64,000 bases of DNA from Selaginella moellendorffii (GCF_000143415.4 NW_003314269.1:3602673-3666672), one strand, 5' to 3'. Counted from the first letter of the stretch, positions 45,061 to 57,940 are shown. Notes: generated by a model from the sequence alone, not told the origin. Made by a program: numbers and translations.

Positions 45061-47760
45061 TTGATCAATCCATTCTCCTGATGGAAAAAAAAACCTTCGA
45101 TAGCCAAAGAAGCACATACAACCATATGTTTCAATCTAGAAGACGAAAAGGCTAGACATGGAAAATGTGTCCATCTGCAGAAGCAGCATGAGTGTTTGGA
45201 GAGTTCAGCAATGTCGGATTTAGGGTTTTAAAGGGTATAATGGCATATTCATTTTTAAATCTCGCATTCGCCATCATCAAACTCCAGTTGTAAAACTTGA
45301 TTGAATCAGTGAAGCTGGAGGAAACTTGGCCATGACAAGCTCACCAGCCATTATGAAAACCCTAAATATACTCACCTACAGTATATAGGTAATTTAAAAT
45401 TAGTTCATCTTTTACCTTTTTCTCCGAAAATGTTAGTATTTAAGATATTGTAATATTTACCTTCAAATAAACTTCAAATAAACTAAAGTAAGCTATAAAT
45501 CAAAGTACAACAACATCTCGAATAGTAATTTTTAATCCATTTGATTTCTCCTAATCTCCCCTTCCTCAAAATCCAAAGACCACTCTGGTAATGTATCCAC
45601 AAGATCTTCCTCTTTCTCCTCCCTCAATGCAGCATATGTGATTCTTGGTAAGACCCAGAACCAGCCTTCTCTTTTCATATATATATATATATACATGTTC
45701 ATGCTAATCTTATTGTGCCCAAATGAAGTCGTCTAATTGATTTTAACTCTCTTCACCTTGTCTTCTTGAGTTCTGATGTGTTCCATTTGGCATAAGAACC
45801 ATGCCACAGTCTTCAGCAAAGCCATTGAGATGAGCACTATTGAGGTAGTTCTAGTATCTGAGCAATTACCAAAATGCTGTGCAGTGTAATTGCGTTCGTA
45901 CATGTAACGAGATCAGGAAATTGCCCAAGGACGCGCATCCGCATAGCCAGGAAGAACAACCATCCAAAATAAGATTATGTAGAGGTCTTCTGTATGTATA
46001 TTTTACCTGAGGAAAATTTGGTCACCATAGATTAATAATGAAAGAGAGGTAGATTTGGGTCCCATCCTTCACTTTGGCAATGAGACCTTATCCCTCTTGA
46101 AGGAAGGAAACAGAAGAGTTAGCTGCTACAAGTTTCACAAACTCTCATTGTTTCTTACGTTAAAACATGGCTCCACACTATGCCTAAAGTTGGCTTCTTT
46201 TGTTGATGGTTGTAGCTCATTGGTTTCAAGAACATCATTCAGCACATTACATTACAAATCCACGGATCAACCCACGGAAGGAAGCAAAGAATTTTTCAGG
46301 TTTGGTTTCTGTAAAAAGTTGCCTGGTAGCTACTTGGTCGTAAATCTGATCGTCCAATGTGAGCTGCCAGGAAATCTTGTTTAGAAGCTTCTCATTCCTG
46401 AAGGACTTTGTTAATAGGAAACTTGGAAGAAGCAGACACTCTGGAATGAAAAGCCTGTCCCAGCAAAGTGTGAAGGTTGAGACGACAGGTTCTGATCGCT
46501 GCGATGGATTCGAACAGCCAAGTCTGGAAGAAAACTGACAGGCAAGCTTAGATTCCAGAGAAGTTTGTCTCTCTGCCACATTGACACCTTTTGTCCGGTG
46601 TTCACAACAAGAACAAGAAAATGGGAGAGAAGCAATCGGCGTGGCCTGCAAGAACAAGAACTACTAGTGCTTCCCGTGACCTTGATGAATCATCGTGTCT
46701 ATTATAGAGATCGCACCGCAGCTTTTGGGGAAGTTACTGCTAATCCATTCGATCGATCTCTGGGAGTGCTGCTTTTGCACATGGCAAATGCACGCGAAGA
46801 GCTCGCTCGTCATCATCAGCATCGTCTAAGATCCGCACGGATTAAAAAAGAGCAACAGTACATTACAAAGGGGTCTATAATATATAGACATAGACAATCT
46901 GATTGAAAACATGAGCTATAGAGCGATAAATATATGACACTTCCCAGGCCATGCGCAGGGCTTTGTCTCTTGCATGCCCAAAGCCTGCAAAGCAGTGGTG
47001 ATACCTTTGGAAACATTAGCCAGCTTAAAGGAAGAAAACCTAATCTTTTATACAAAAGGTGGTGGAGGTTAAAAAGTAATGTGGGGTTTTTAGTTTTGGA
47101 GGCTGCCATCATCAAACCGTGTCAATCGACAAACTCCCACCGCATGACGCTGACCTCTGCCTCGAATTCAATCATACTACCACTTCAAGAAATTCTTTTT
47201 CATTCTTTTCTTTTCTCCTTCCTTTGCTGCTACCAGTTTTTGCCTTTCTTGGCCTACCACAGCGCTGTACCACACTGCAATTTACTAAATTTTTTCTAGA
47301 TATATTTAAATCTATGAATAAAAAGTTAATAAATCTATGCTGTACCGCTCCTGGCTAAGTACCTTTACAAGTATCTCATGCTTCAAGGACGAATATAAAC
47401 TGACCATGATCAATTGCTGAATTAGTCATAAAAATATAATCACATATTGATAATAATAATAATATGGAAGTGATCCACAGCGCAGGACAGAAAACAGCGT
47501 TCGTTTCATTCACTTCCAGGCTCTCTCTGAAATCCAGGAAACCACCGAAGGAAGAGAAACGGAGAGGAGGGCGTAACAAAAGCCAGCAAACTGGATGGGA
47601 AGGTACCTGTTTTGTCGAGAAAAGTATAATAAGTAACCACCAGCACGAAGTTCATCCATCTCTTCTGGGAAACCAAGAAAGAAACAAGCTCGATTCATCG
47701 ATCGACTGGATGAAGTGGGGAGAGAGAAAGTATCCAGGCCTGTGTGATGTCATCCGCGGG
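45061..47760. other. Intergenic region, no supported gene
   Basis: 45061-45560 is AT-rich; it includes telo-box-like GATTTAGGGTTTTAAA near 45218 and AAAACCCTAAAT near 45357, which may belong to the promoter of the unresolved minus-strand gene. An (AT)n run lies at about 45678-45692. Frames at 46055-46384 plus and 46247-46657 minus overlap on opposite strands and show no domain. 47470-47760 is the 3' flank of the next gene. Confidence 0.45.
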
Positions 47761-49023
47761 CTACCTGGTAAATCCCCAGAGATCAACATCATACGAGTAA
47801 TCTGGCTGTTGCAGCTGCTGCCCCCTGTTCATGCGTTCCACCAGACTGTCCAAGTTGCCCAGCCGTGATTCTTTGGAGAACTCGTCCTCGTGAACTCCAG
47901 CCACTTGGGAGGAGAGCATTCTCTCGGGATCCTCCCAGGATGGCGGCACCATTTCGTCGCTGAAACCATGAAAGCTAGTCTCTGCCGGGGCCTGTGTTCC
48001 GCCGCCACTAAACGTCTTGTGGACCAGTTCTTCTAGCTCGTTGTCGATGTAGGAGGAAGCTTTGATCAAATCGTGGTGGTGCTCATGATCTTCCGGAGGA
48101 GGATTGTAGCTCATGGGGCTTGCTCTCTTGGGGCTCTCGAGGTGCGGCAGCGAGTGATCAAACGCAAATGGGAAGTAGATACCGGCGCTCTCCAACTCTT
48201 GCTTGACAAAACTGCTGTTGCTGCTATACATCTTGTCCATATTTTCTTCCGGATCGTAGCAGCAGGCCCCGTCGAAGTCACTGCTCGGCTTCTTGACAAC
48301 GTTGCGTTTCCTGAAAACTCGGCAGACCACCCAGCCTTCTTCCTGCCATTGCAAAATAAGAGTGAGAGAAGCGATCACACAATTGACACAGTGAATCATA
48401 TCTAAAGTTTCTTCTTCTCTCTCTCTCTCTCATTTTTTTTAGCTTACGTTTGTTGCAGTGTTGTTGATATCATCCTCCAGGCGATACTCGTGCATTATCC
48501 AGTCCGATTTCTGCCCGTTTGGAGCTCGACCTTTGTAGAAAACCAGCGTCTTCCTCATGCCGATCAATTTGGAGACGCGAGCAAAGATTGGCTTGTCTCG
48601 CCCAGTGGCCTTCCAAAATCCTGCACCGGTGGCTCTGTTGGTCCTCGTCCCGGTCGGGTATTTCTTGTCTTTGTGGCTGAAGAAGTACCACTCGTGCTGC
48701 TCCGCGGAGCCAATTCGGCACCGTTCTGTGTGTGGCAAACGCAATTCATCGATGGCAGTGAGAGAAGAGACATTTAGAACGCAAAGACTTCCAAAGAACG
48801 GTTTTTTTTTTCCGAAATGAGAAGCTTGAGGGATGACCGTCTTACCTTGAAGATCCCATGGCTCCAGCTTGTACAAGTCGATCTCGCGGATGACATCCAA
48901 ATCAATTTTGCTCGCGGCCACTTTCTTGGCCAAGTAGTAACCCACGAGTTCTTCGTCGGTGGGATGAAATCGAAAGCCAGGAGGAACAGAAGAAGTTCCA
49001 CTGAGTTGGATGCTTGATGACAT
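47761..49023 (-). CDS. NAC transcription factor, VND/NST (secondary-wall) class
   Basis: Three exons, 49023-48846, 48725-48448 and 48342-47761, give 345 residues. The complete NAC domain is present in order: [15 protein letters not shown] near residue 12, [54 protein letters not shown] and D-W-I-M-H-E-Y-R-L, then [10 protein letters not shown]. This wording is typical of the VND/NST/SMB clade that switches on xylem vessel and secondary wall programmes. The C-terminal half is acidic and Ser-rich and ends D-V-D-L-W-G-F-T-R. The start ATG at 49023 follows a probable leader intron. Paralogue of nothing else in the window except the far more divergent NAC-like gene at 4464-5702. Confidence 0.93.
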
Positions 49024-51817
49024 ATCTGCAAGAGAAAAAAAGATGAAAACTTGGGTATATCCATGAGAAGTTCGAGGGAGACTAGCCTTTCTGGACAGAT
49101 TTGTTGCCCTCCATTTTAATTCCAATCAATGAAGCACAAGAAATCGATCGGTTGACCCAGCTTTCATGCAGTAGACGATTCCACAAAGTTTATAAAAATC
49201 GGCGAGAGCGAGAGATTGGATCCTAGAAGTCGAAGAAGGTAAGAATTCCGGGAGAGAAGAACTCGTCCTTGCGTGCGTTGTATAGCTTGTGAATTGGCCT
49301 TCGAGAGGGAAATGAGAGTGATCGCTTGATCCCAAAGATTGTGGCGCCACGCATGCGAAGAAAAACTAATGTGTGCTGAGCTGAGCACGACCCAAAGAAT
49401 GAACGAGCTAAACTTGACGGTAGTTGCAACGCCAAGCACGGCGAGAAAAAGAAACACAAGGGGTCGCCACGCTCACTCGACGATCCAAGTTTAAAATCCC
49501 AGAAAAAGGAACAAATCAAAAGAAAAAAATGGCCGAAATGAATGCTCGTCGATCAAAAGAGAAAGAACCACGAAGAACCAAGAACGAAACCAAACGAGAA
49601 CGAAAGAAAAAATCAAAAGAACCTTGGGATGAAATGCGATTGATCGAGCGAGAGCCTGGACAAAAATCAACACGAAACGAGCGCGAAGAACATTATAAGA
49701 AGGTATCGGCGATGGCGGAAAGGGGTGAACGGTGGACGGCGAAGCAATGAGTAGCGTAGGATCGTCCATCCGACGGCCACAGCCCCGCCACGCGTTCAAG
49801 TTGTGCGTCCTCGGCGAGTAAAGTGAGTGGTCGGTTTGGCGTGGGGCCCGAAGCACATACCCGAAGAGGAATTGCAAGACGGGGTCTTTAGCAAAGCGCG
49901 TGTGTAAAGAGACCCAGAACCCGGAGAGGGGGTGGACGGGTCATTTTCGATATCATGCTTTACAATGAGCGAATTGGCCACACAATTCCGCGGGTCCCCC
50001 GTTCTCCCAGCAAGCAACAAAGAAAGAATTGAGCCCTAGAATTTAGGCGAGGAATTTGAATTTAAATATTTGAATTCCGGCGCGAGTTTCATATTCAAAA
50101 TTGTCCGTTTGCCCTAATTTCCCGTGAAGGGAATGTTTAGAGCTGACTTTTAAATCTCTTGGGCGAAGTCATCTGCCCCAAACACTTTGGTTTCATCATT
50201 TGAGTGTGGGATCTCCCTAACAATCTCATTGGAAATAAAGAAATTACCTTACGCGATATGAAATGATCAGATCCATGGCACTCATTCACTGCCAAGTTGG
50301 CCCCCGTCAATATACAAGAAACAAGTCCTTCTATTAGTCAACAACAATATTCCGATTCATTCATCCAATGTTTCCATTCTATGCTTTTTCGGGCGCTAGA
50401 TGGAAATCTTTTAAGAAAAAATAAAGGCAAAAAAAGGGGGGCAGCAACTTGACTGTTGGACAACGCGGCGGAGATCAAAAGAACATTATATTTTCCAACG
50501 CTGCTTTGTGCGCCCCTTTCTCCACAACCTTCTTATAAAGTCTGTGGATACCAACTTTTCTCCACAACTTCGATCTAGCTAGCTCCAAGAATGGGAAAGA
50601 GAGAGGGGAATCATGCCATAACATTTGGGCTCCACACGCCAAAAGAAAAGAAAAAAACAAGAAAAGATTCCCGTGCATATTCTCATATGTACCGTACACG
50701 TAAAACTGGCCACCCCCGTTGAAACGTGGGTCCTGCAAACGCTGCGCGTGACGGAGAATGGGCCCCATGATATGTCAAGTGGCCTATCCATGAAATACCA
50801 ACCAAACCAACCTTGTGAATTTTAACACTCCCAAACAAAAAGGAAGCATTTGATCAAAGGTTTTCCGTACCAACTGAAAAGCAACCAAAGCTTAGCCATA
50901 ATGTGTCCATTCATATCAATTGGGTGGTGGGTTGGTTATAATGCACACATCAAAGAGGTCCATAAAATCCCGTGGCCCACAGGCGTCTCTCTCGCCGTAT
51001 AAGTATTCCTTTGAGATTCTCAGGTGTATTCGTGTACGTATCTATCACCTTGGGGGGCTTTGCGTCTCCATGGGATTGAAGGAAGAAGCTTCTCACAATC
51101 ATCATAAAGATGGCAGATATTTCTAGTTTAGGGTTCATGCCACCCATGAATGATCCCCCGCTCCCAAAAACCGACAGCATGCCTTTACAACCGACAGTGT
51201 GAGTGATTTTTCTTGCTTAAACAAGACGTGTTATATTCCCAGGGAATCTTACGCTTTGAGACTCTAGGTGTATGGAAGTGACAAGAACGATCCATAGGCT
51301 AGGAGTCAATCCCATCCATCTCGAGAAACTTTTCAAGCATGGGGGAGAGAGAAATCAACTTTGGTAACAATGTTGGGGGGTTTTTTTTTCGATCTTGCTT
51401 GGTTGCATGATATCTATCGTTTTCTAGATTTGTAGAATCATAGCAAAGTGCATTAGAGAACCGCCCAGCCCTACATTTTTTTCTCCTCAAGCCAAGCGTC
51501 ATTACATTAGATAACTTTAGCTGATTGCGAGCGGAGAAAGAAGATCAAAGCACAAGCGACAAGTTGTCTCAAACAGCAAAAGACAAAGACAGCATGACAC
51601 GTGGCATGCCGGCCCCAACCAGCACTCGATTGGCCGGCGACCGACCCACACTTCCTCGCACTGTCACGTGGTACGCATGGCACGTCACTCGCAGACGTGT
51701 TTGCCACATCAGCAAGAAAAAATGCCACATCAGATACACTGCCCTTGAGATTCGAACCCTAAACCTTCCATCTAGGTTTTAGGGTTCCAAGAAGGAAGAA
51801 GGCGGCGTCCGGCAACA
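49024..51817. other. Intergenic region between NAC and P2 genes
   Basis: 49024-49450 probably holds the leader (with an intron) and promoter of the NAC gene. 49450-49740 is purine-rich on the plus strand (AAAGAAAAA-type), without a gene. 49750-51590 shows no supported frame. 51590-51817 contains the P2 promoter, with ACGT-core boxes: ACACGTGGCA near 51597, GTCACGTGGTA near 51663, GGCACGTCAC near 51679, and two TGCCACATCAG copies near 51704 and 51723. Confidence 0.5.
51754..51787. promoter_or_regulatory. Inverted pair of telo-boxes upstream of the P2 gene
   Basis: GAACCCTAAA at 51754-51763 and its exact complement TTTAGGGTTC at 51778-51787 are separated by 14 bp and lie 31 bp before the P2 start codon. 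Telo-boxes are standard in plant ribosomal-protein promoters. The inverted arrangement could also form a hairpin in the leader RNA. Confidence 0.75.
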
Positions 51818-52265
51818 ATGAAGCTGATTGCGGCATATCTCCTCGCGGTGTTGGGCGGGAACGAGTGCCCCTCCTCGGACGACATCAAGGGGATCCTCTC
51901 ATCAGGTAAGCCATCGATCGATAGGTAACACGAATCTTACGATCCAACGCAGTGGGAGCCGAGGCCGATGAGACCAAGCTCTCGCATCTGATGAGCGAGC
52001 TCGAGGGCAAGGACATTGTGGAGCTAATCGCCGAGGGAAGGGACAAGTTTGCGTCGGTTCCCAGCGGCGGCGCTGGCGGCGCCGTGGCGGCCGCTGCCCC
52101 CGCTGCCTCCTCCGCCGCCGCCGCCCCCGAGGCTGCCAAGGAAGCACCAAAGGAGGAAGAGAAAGAGGAATCCGATGACGTAAGTTGCTTCCTTCTTCTC
52201 TCTTGCGCGCTAACACAAAGAATTGCCTCGCCTTACAGGACATGGGATTTAGCTTGTTCGAATAG
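51818..52265 (+). CDS. RPP2: 60S acidic ribosomal protein P2
   Basis: Three exons, 51818-51905, 51953-52179 and 52239-52265, give 113 residues, the usual size for plant P2. The N-terminal dimerisation domain begins [15 protein letters not shown]. An Ala/Gly/Pro-rich hinge follows, then an acidic tail ending [10 protein letters not shown], the stalk motif that binds translation GTPases. The last exon encodes just the eight-residue tail. It is part of the large-subunit lateral stalk in the cytosol. The gene converges with NAP1, 214 bp downstream. Confidence 0.95.
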
Positions 52266-52479
52266 CGTGGATCTCTTGTTTTGGAAGTTTTTACTATAGA
52301 TTGAAAATCAATCAATCCATTTTGTTTCTTGCAATTGTTGAATCAAGTTGGATCATCAAACATAGAGAAATCATCGAACTTAAACATAGATGCCGTCTAC
52401 AAAAATTCGAGAAACTTCATGACTCTCCAAAACAAATGGAAATACCAAACTGCCTGTGAGTAGGATGACAACCGGTTTG

Positions 52480-54282
52480 TCACTGTTGCTTGCATTCTGG
52501 GGGCTGGTCGCCACTAGCCTGCTTCTTCACCGCAGCCTTTGTCCGAGGAGCCGCCGGCTACATTGACAAAGAATCTTAGCTATGGATGAATAAAGAAAAC
52601 CAAAACTCTACCTTGCGTGCGCTTCCTTCGTCTTCCTCCTCTTCGTCCTCCTCATCCTCCTCCTCCTCATCGTCCTCCTCCTCGTCATCGCTTTCCGTGT
52701 CGTTCTCGTCATCCACGTCTTCATACTCGTCCCCTTGCAAGGCCTCGCCAGTGAACCACGAAACTGCGTGGGGAATAATCTTCTCCTTGATGGTCGATCT
52801 GTAGTTGCATAGCACCAGAGCTTAGCGACGACCAGAAAACGGACTTTTCACTTTCACTCACCCAATCTCGTAGTCCTGTTCCATCAAGTCCTGCAGTTGT
52901 TCAGCCTGTCAAACCGAAGAAAGGAAACGAGAGGAAAGGAGAAATGTTATATCCGCATTATGTGCTGTACGTAGTCGAAAACTTACATCAGTCGCATCGA
53001 TGTCGTCATCGTCGTCTGGCACTAGAGGCGGACTGAAGAAGTTGAAGAAGCTGTCACACTGTTCTGTCTTTGTGACCGGCTTGGTATTCTTCGCTCCCTT
53101 CTTTGGCTTCTTCTTCAAAATCTTCTGAGTTAGATTCTTCCCGGCATGCCACTCGATTTCCGTCCTGTTGTAACATTGTTTCAGGGAAACAACAGGAAAA
53201 GCACGACATCCTACCCGATAGCACGCTCAAGGATAGGCTCGTCCTCGTCCACCATGTGGTACGTCTTGCTCAGCTGTTTCGCTTCATTTGTTAGCATCAA
53301 CCGACGGAGAACGAATTCCACAAAACAACTTACCACTGAATTCCTGAAGTAGGGATTCGTATCGAAGTAAAAATCAAGACGGAACCCTTTCGGGCTTTCC
53401 AAGTTGCACCACTTAATCTCCTTCAGGAACTTTAGTGCTCCCTCGTCTCGTTCAGTAATCTAAAAATCGAAATGTCAGTAAACCAGGTCTGGTGAATCTA
53501 AAGAGATACCCACTTGCATGCCCAGAACTTCATTGGACTTCATAGCCGTGAGCCAGAATTCCGGGACCCCATTCTCTACAATAGATAAAGAAGAAACAAG
53601 GTAAGAACACACCCGTGAAAGAAGGAACTTAGCCAAACCTTCTTCGGTCTTAGCTTCGGCTTCGGCCTCGCCCTTGTTGTCGTCAACATCCACAGCACCG
53701 GTGACAATTTCAAATCGCTGTGACCAGGACAGAATAAGTCTCGTCGACAATTCCACTGAGAAAGTATACCTTCGCGTAGAAGGGAGCATAAAGCTTCTGA
53801 TACTTTGCCTCCAAAATCGCCCTCTCCTCTCTAAACTTCATCTCAACCTCATCGTGTTGTTTCTGTGTGAAAGAGCCATTGTTAAAGAAAGCCCATCGAT
53901 GAAAACACAAACCTGCAAATCCTGCAGTGCTTGGACCCGCTTCTTCACTTTCGGGCTCAGCGATTCCACATAACCTGAAGACTGCCCAGCAAGATATTGG
54001 AGTTTGTCCTGATAAAGAAATTTCATTCCCATTCTTAACCATAGAAATCCCGTGCCGGACAGCGTACCTTGAGCGCATTGACGAGCCCCGCGCGGTCCGC
54101 CGCGGTGAAAGCTGCCACAAACAGCAAAAATGAGCAAAATATTTCGAGGATTCCAGCCAAGAACACTCACTTCCAGTGCCGCCAGGCAACGCGCCGCCCA
54201 AATCCCCCACCGAGAAGGCCGAAATCTGCTGCTCCTTGCCACCGCCGTTGCCGCCGCCTCCAGCGCCCTGCTCGCTACTCAT
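52480..54282 (-). CDS. NAP1: Nucleosome assembly protein 1
   Basis: Twelve exons (54282-54171, 54111-54068, 54008-53913, 53862-53770, 53717-53639, 53575-53514, 53459-53334, 53273-53215, 53164-52987, 52905-52862, 52798-52612, 52557-52480) give 385 residues. Family features in order: the long dimerisation helix ([11 protein letters not shown]), [49 protein letters not shown], and a long Asp/Glu tail in exon 11. The final residues are C-K-Q-Q, the CaaX-type farnesylation end of plant NAP1 proteins. It is an H2A-H2B chaperone shuttling between cytosol and nucleus. Its promoter has three CCCTAAA motifs at 54441-54475. Confidence 0.95.
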
Positions 54283-54435
54283 CCTTGAAACCCTAGCCGC
54301 CGCTAGCGAGCGCGAGGGGAACGAGTAGCACACAGGAGGCTTGCCGGTGGTGTCGCCGCCTACTTGCGCTCGCCCTGGCACTGACTGCCCTAAAAGAAGA
54401 ATATATACGGGCCTAGGATCTTTTTCTTGTTTCGG

Positions 54436-54476
54436 CAAAACCCTAAAACAGAGCCCTAAAACTCCGTGCCCTAAAT
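54436..54476. promoter_or_regulatory. Telo-box cluster upstream of NAP1
   Basis: CCCTAAA occurs three times within 36 bp (about 54441, 54454 and 54469), on the plus strand, that is, as TTTAGGG toward NAP1. A short (CT)n tract follows at 54481-54494. Confidence 0.6.
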
Positions 54477-54676
54477 ATCTTTCTCTCTCTCTCTCGGAAC
54501 GAAAGGAATGTAACGTCACCTTTCGCGCAAGAATGTAGCTACTTGTCTTCGTTTGGTAGTTCTTGGTGCTAATCATTCTAACAATCATCACACGGAGAGT
54601 TTCGTTTTGGACATTTGAAATAACTACTTGAGAAAGAACCACGAAGAAGAAAAAAAACACACCCCAAGCTCTTTGT

Positions 54677-55702
54677 TTATTCTTCGTCGTCTTCCTCAAG
54701 CCTGGCAAGAGCTTGTCGGCGCTGCTTATAGCTCTGCTTGAAGCATGCCTGGCGAAGCCTCTTTGTGTCATCCGATAGATCAACCGCGGGGTTTGCTTGC
54801 ATATTCCGTTTCTGCACCTCGAGCTCGCTCACCGCGTCCTCGAATTTCTTCTTCCCCGAGCTCGGGCTCTCTTTGGACAGCTCCTGTAGACACGAGAAAC
54901 ATATCAAAAGATGGAGACGATCCATGGAATCGAGAAACATACAGGGATGAAGAAAGGATAGATGGAATAAGAAACATGAAAGAGAAACATGGAGAGGATC
55001 CATGGAATCGAGAAACATACAGGGATGAAGATGGAATCGAGAAAAAATCAAAGAAACATGAAAGAAGGATCAATGGAATCGGGATGAAGAAATGATCCTT
55101 TCTTCATCCATGTTTCCCATGGGTTGAAGAAAGGATCTCGCGATGGTTACCTGTATATTGTGAATGAGGCCATCCAGGCTCTTGAGCTTGCGATGCGGCC
55201 ACCGCGGGATCCCAAACTCGCGGCACCGCTTCTTGAGGACCGTGAGCCCGACCTTGAGCTTCTTGGACGCCTCCGTGATGGGCATAGCATAGTAGCAAGC
55301 GAGCTCGTCCGGTGTGATTTCCAGCATCCTCTCCGTCGGGCCCGACTTGGGCGATCGCGCCGATCGCTGCCTGCGCTGGCGATTGACAGGAACGTTCTGG
55401 CCGTTCTCCTCGACGAGAGTAGTCTGGCTGCTACTGCTCTCATCGCTGAGGCTGAGAGGCGAAGAGAGAGTTTGCGGCTGCAGTGCAGGAGTGGGAGCGA
55501 GAAATGAAGCGAAGCTAGAATCGGTGTAGAAACCATCGATGAGCATCCCATCACCATCGAAAACAGATTCGACGAACGACGGGTCGAGGAGGAGCTGCCC
55601 ATCGATGTCGCTAGCGTGCTCGTGAAATGCAGTTGCGAAGACGGAGCTCGGAATTGGCGAAAGAACCAAGTCGGACTCGGAAGAGGACTCAGAGATTGCC
55701 AT
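54677..55702 (-). CDS. RWP-RK domain transcription factor, RKD type
   Basis: Two exons, 55702-55151 and 54883-54677, give 252 residues. After an acidic, Ser-rich N-terminal half comes the RWP-RK domain at about residues 125-180: [30 protein letters not shown] and the signature [12 protein letters not shown] helical, basic C-terminal segment ([16 protein letters not shown]) ends in acidic residues. RKD proteins control egg-cell and gametophyte identity in land plants. The intron between the exons is 267 nt, far above the local norm of about 55 nt, and is filled with tandem repeats and a hairpin. Confidence 0.92.
54884..55150 (-). repeat. RKD intron with 78-bp tandem repeat and hairpin
   Basis: A block beginning TCCATGGAATCGAGAAACAT at 54921 recurs at 54999, 78 bp on, each followed by ACAGGGATGAAGA. 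Shorter copies of GGAATCG/GAAACATGAA/GGGATGAAGA units follow to 55090. At 55094-55106 and 55135-55147 there is a perfect 13-bp inverted repeat (GATCCTTTCTTCA and its complement) with a 28-nt loop. In the transcript this stem starts only 3 nt after the 5' splice site. Confidence 0.85.
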
Positions 55703-55939
55703 CGCTGGCTTGATGCAAGGGAAAGAATGACCTAGAAACTTTGAGAGAGCGTGTGTGTGGTCTCTACCTATAGACAGGAGGGTATTTCGGTAGCGGTGGT
55801 GCTTGGTGTTCCACTGCCGCCGTTATGCTACAACCTGCCAGCGTGGCATCTGGTTCAAAAAAAACAAGCTGGGTTTGACCTGTGGTTTTAGTAACATTAG
55901 CCCTTAATAATCAAATACGGTCTAAGATGTATGTTTTGC

Positions 55940-57940
55940 TATGCGTAGATACTTTCTTTGAAATTCCCCTGCTGTTCATCCCTCCCTCTCCCGCCCCCTG
56001 GGCTTTGAAATTGCCCTGCTGACGACAATGGATCAAAGCGCTGCCCTCGCAAGAGATCTTCCCAGAGACGCTCAATTGCCTCACCGCGCAGCAAACTCTC
56101 GAAACTCCACACCATTTGGCGCCTGGAAGAGCGCGAATCTCGAGATCCTTTGAGTCGATGGGCTCCGGATTCGAGATCCAGGACGAGGCGGACATGGATT
56201 ACCAGGGAGTTTGCAGGGGAATCGTGGTCGCATACGCGAGCTTCGGTGCTCAAGCCGCCCAGCAGCACCATGGCCAGCACCAGGACGGTTTGCTTCGCAA
56301 TGTTCGTGGCGGATCCCATCCAGCCGCTCCAGATCCAGGAGAGATTCCTGTGACACCATTTCGAGCACGCGGACCCCGCGTTCCAGGAGGCCGAGGTCAC
56401 CATCGGGTACCGGAGGACGTAACCACCGTGAAGCTCACCTGATCGCGCGGCGTGAATCTGTCGAGCTCGTTGAACCACATGACAAGAGGTTGCTGAGGGG
56501 CGTGTGCTCTCTCAGCACCGTGCTCACCAGATCTTACGGAAGGAGCCCGTCGTGCTCTCGCAGACAAGATCATCGCGCAAGTTCCATGGCGGATCAACAT
56601 GTTCGAGGATTGTGAGAGGCGGAACTTCGTGTGGCCGATGCCACCAGACAATCAAAGATCACATGTTTTCTTCTCACACAATATTTCTTGACAGGAACAG
56701 AAAGAATGCAAGCAGTGAATGCTCGATTGTTATTTAGAGCTTGCTGGATGGCGTTTGAACGCTTGATCAGGTTATTTGAGCGAGTGTTGGGCAACCAGCA
56801 ATTGTCATGGTGCTTCTCAGCTCCTGCTTGAGCATGTCTAGCACTTTCACACGCCTTGTTCGCCATCGATGGCCGGGCCGAACAAGAGAGGCCTCCCAAC
56901 CTGGTAGAATTCACAGCATCACTATTGCTCCCGAAAGGAAAAAAGTGAACGTGTTCATGAATCTTATAATGCGATTCGACGTAGACGAAATCCAACGAGT
57001 CACCTTTAAGGTGATGGATTTGTCTGTGTACTCGGATGCGATGCAGGCACGATCTGTTGGCTGCAACAAGAAAAAACAAAAGGAAAGGCCTGGAAATGCT
57101 GAAAAGTAAAATATACCATGTCATCCATGCTGATGGCAAAACTAGTCGGCTCCAACCCTGGATTCTAACGCTTGCTTTAAGTTACATCTTCTCTTTTGTC
57201 GAGAATTGCAGTGAGAACAATGGCGGTAGCCTCTCTGCACAAGCAGCATGCTCCATAGCTCTAACCTTGTTGAATATCTAAATAAGGAGAAAAGGAGCAT
57301 TGTATGGCAAATATTCAGATTTAAATTGGCACAAACTTTTGTGTACTTCTGAGCGTTTCCTATGGTCACTAAAACGCTGTCAAATCTATCCACTGTAGAG
57401 GAAATCTTTGATATTGGAAAGTGTAATGGAGACGCCGGCCCTTGCAAAAATCCTCCTTGTTGGTTGTTTGGTGGCCCTGGAGCTGATAAACGATGGAGGC
57501 GCATCGCATTTCTCAGCAGCCGCCCAGTTTTTCGCCAGAATTTCACGAATTTGACGACACCATCCCTGCCAATCATTTCCAAATCCTCTCCCGCCCCTTG
57601 ATGGCTTTGCCAATGTCCAGTGGATCAAGAGCTCCAGATGCGAGATCCAGGATGAGGGCGACATGAATTAACTCCTGCTTCGCAATGTTCACTGATGATG
57701 AAGCACTGGAATCCCTCCAGAAGGAAGAATCATCGCCATAGGAAGAGGGAGACAACCGATCCGAGGGTGAAATTCCAAGGATGATGCACAGGCTTGTCCA
57801 AATGCATGCTTCTCCATCTGGATATTCTTTGAAAGAAACAATGCCAGTGACTTTTAGCTCCTAGGATGGTTGAATCTCCTGTAGTGTTCGATTGATTTAT
57901 ATGAGTGAATGTTTGACAACCAGCAATTGTCATATATGGT
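55940..57940. repeat. Two related decayed segments of unknown origin
   Basis: 55970-56830 and 57410-57935 share blocks in the same order and orientation: TCTCCCGCCCC near 55987 and 57589, CGAGATCCAGGA near 56173 and 57641, GCTTCGCAATGTTC near 56292 and 57673, and CAACCAGCAATTGTCAT near 56791 and 57919. Between blocks they differ greatly. A minus-strand frame at 55939-56478 has one hydrophobic stretch but no known domain. These look like remains of a duplicated gene or repeat, now non-functional. Confidence 0.5.
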
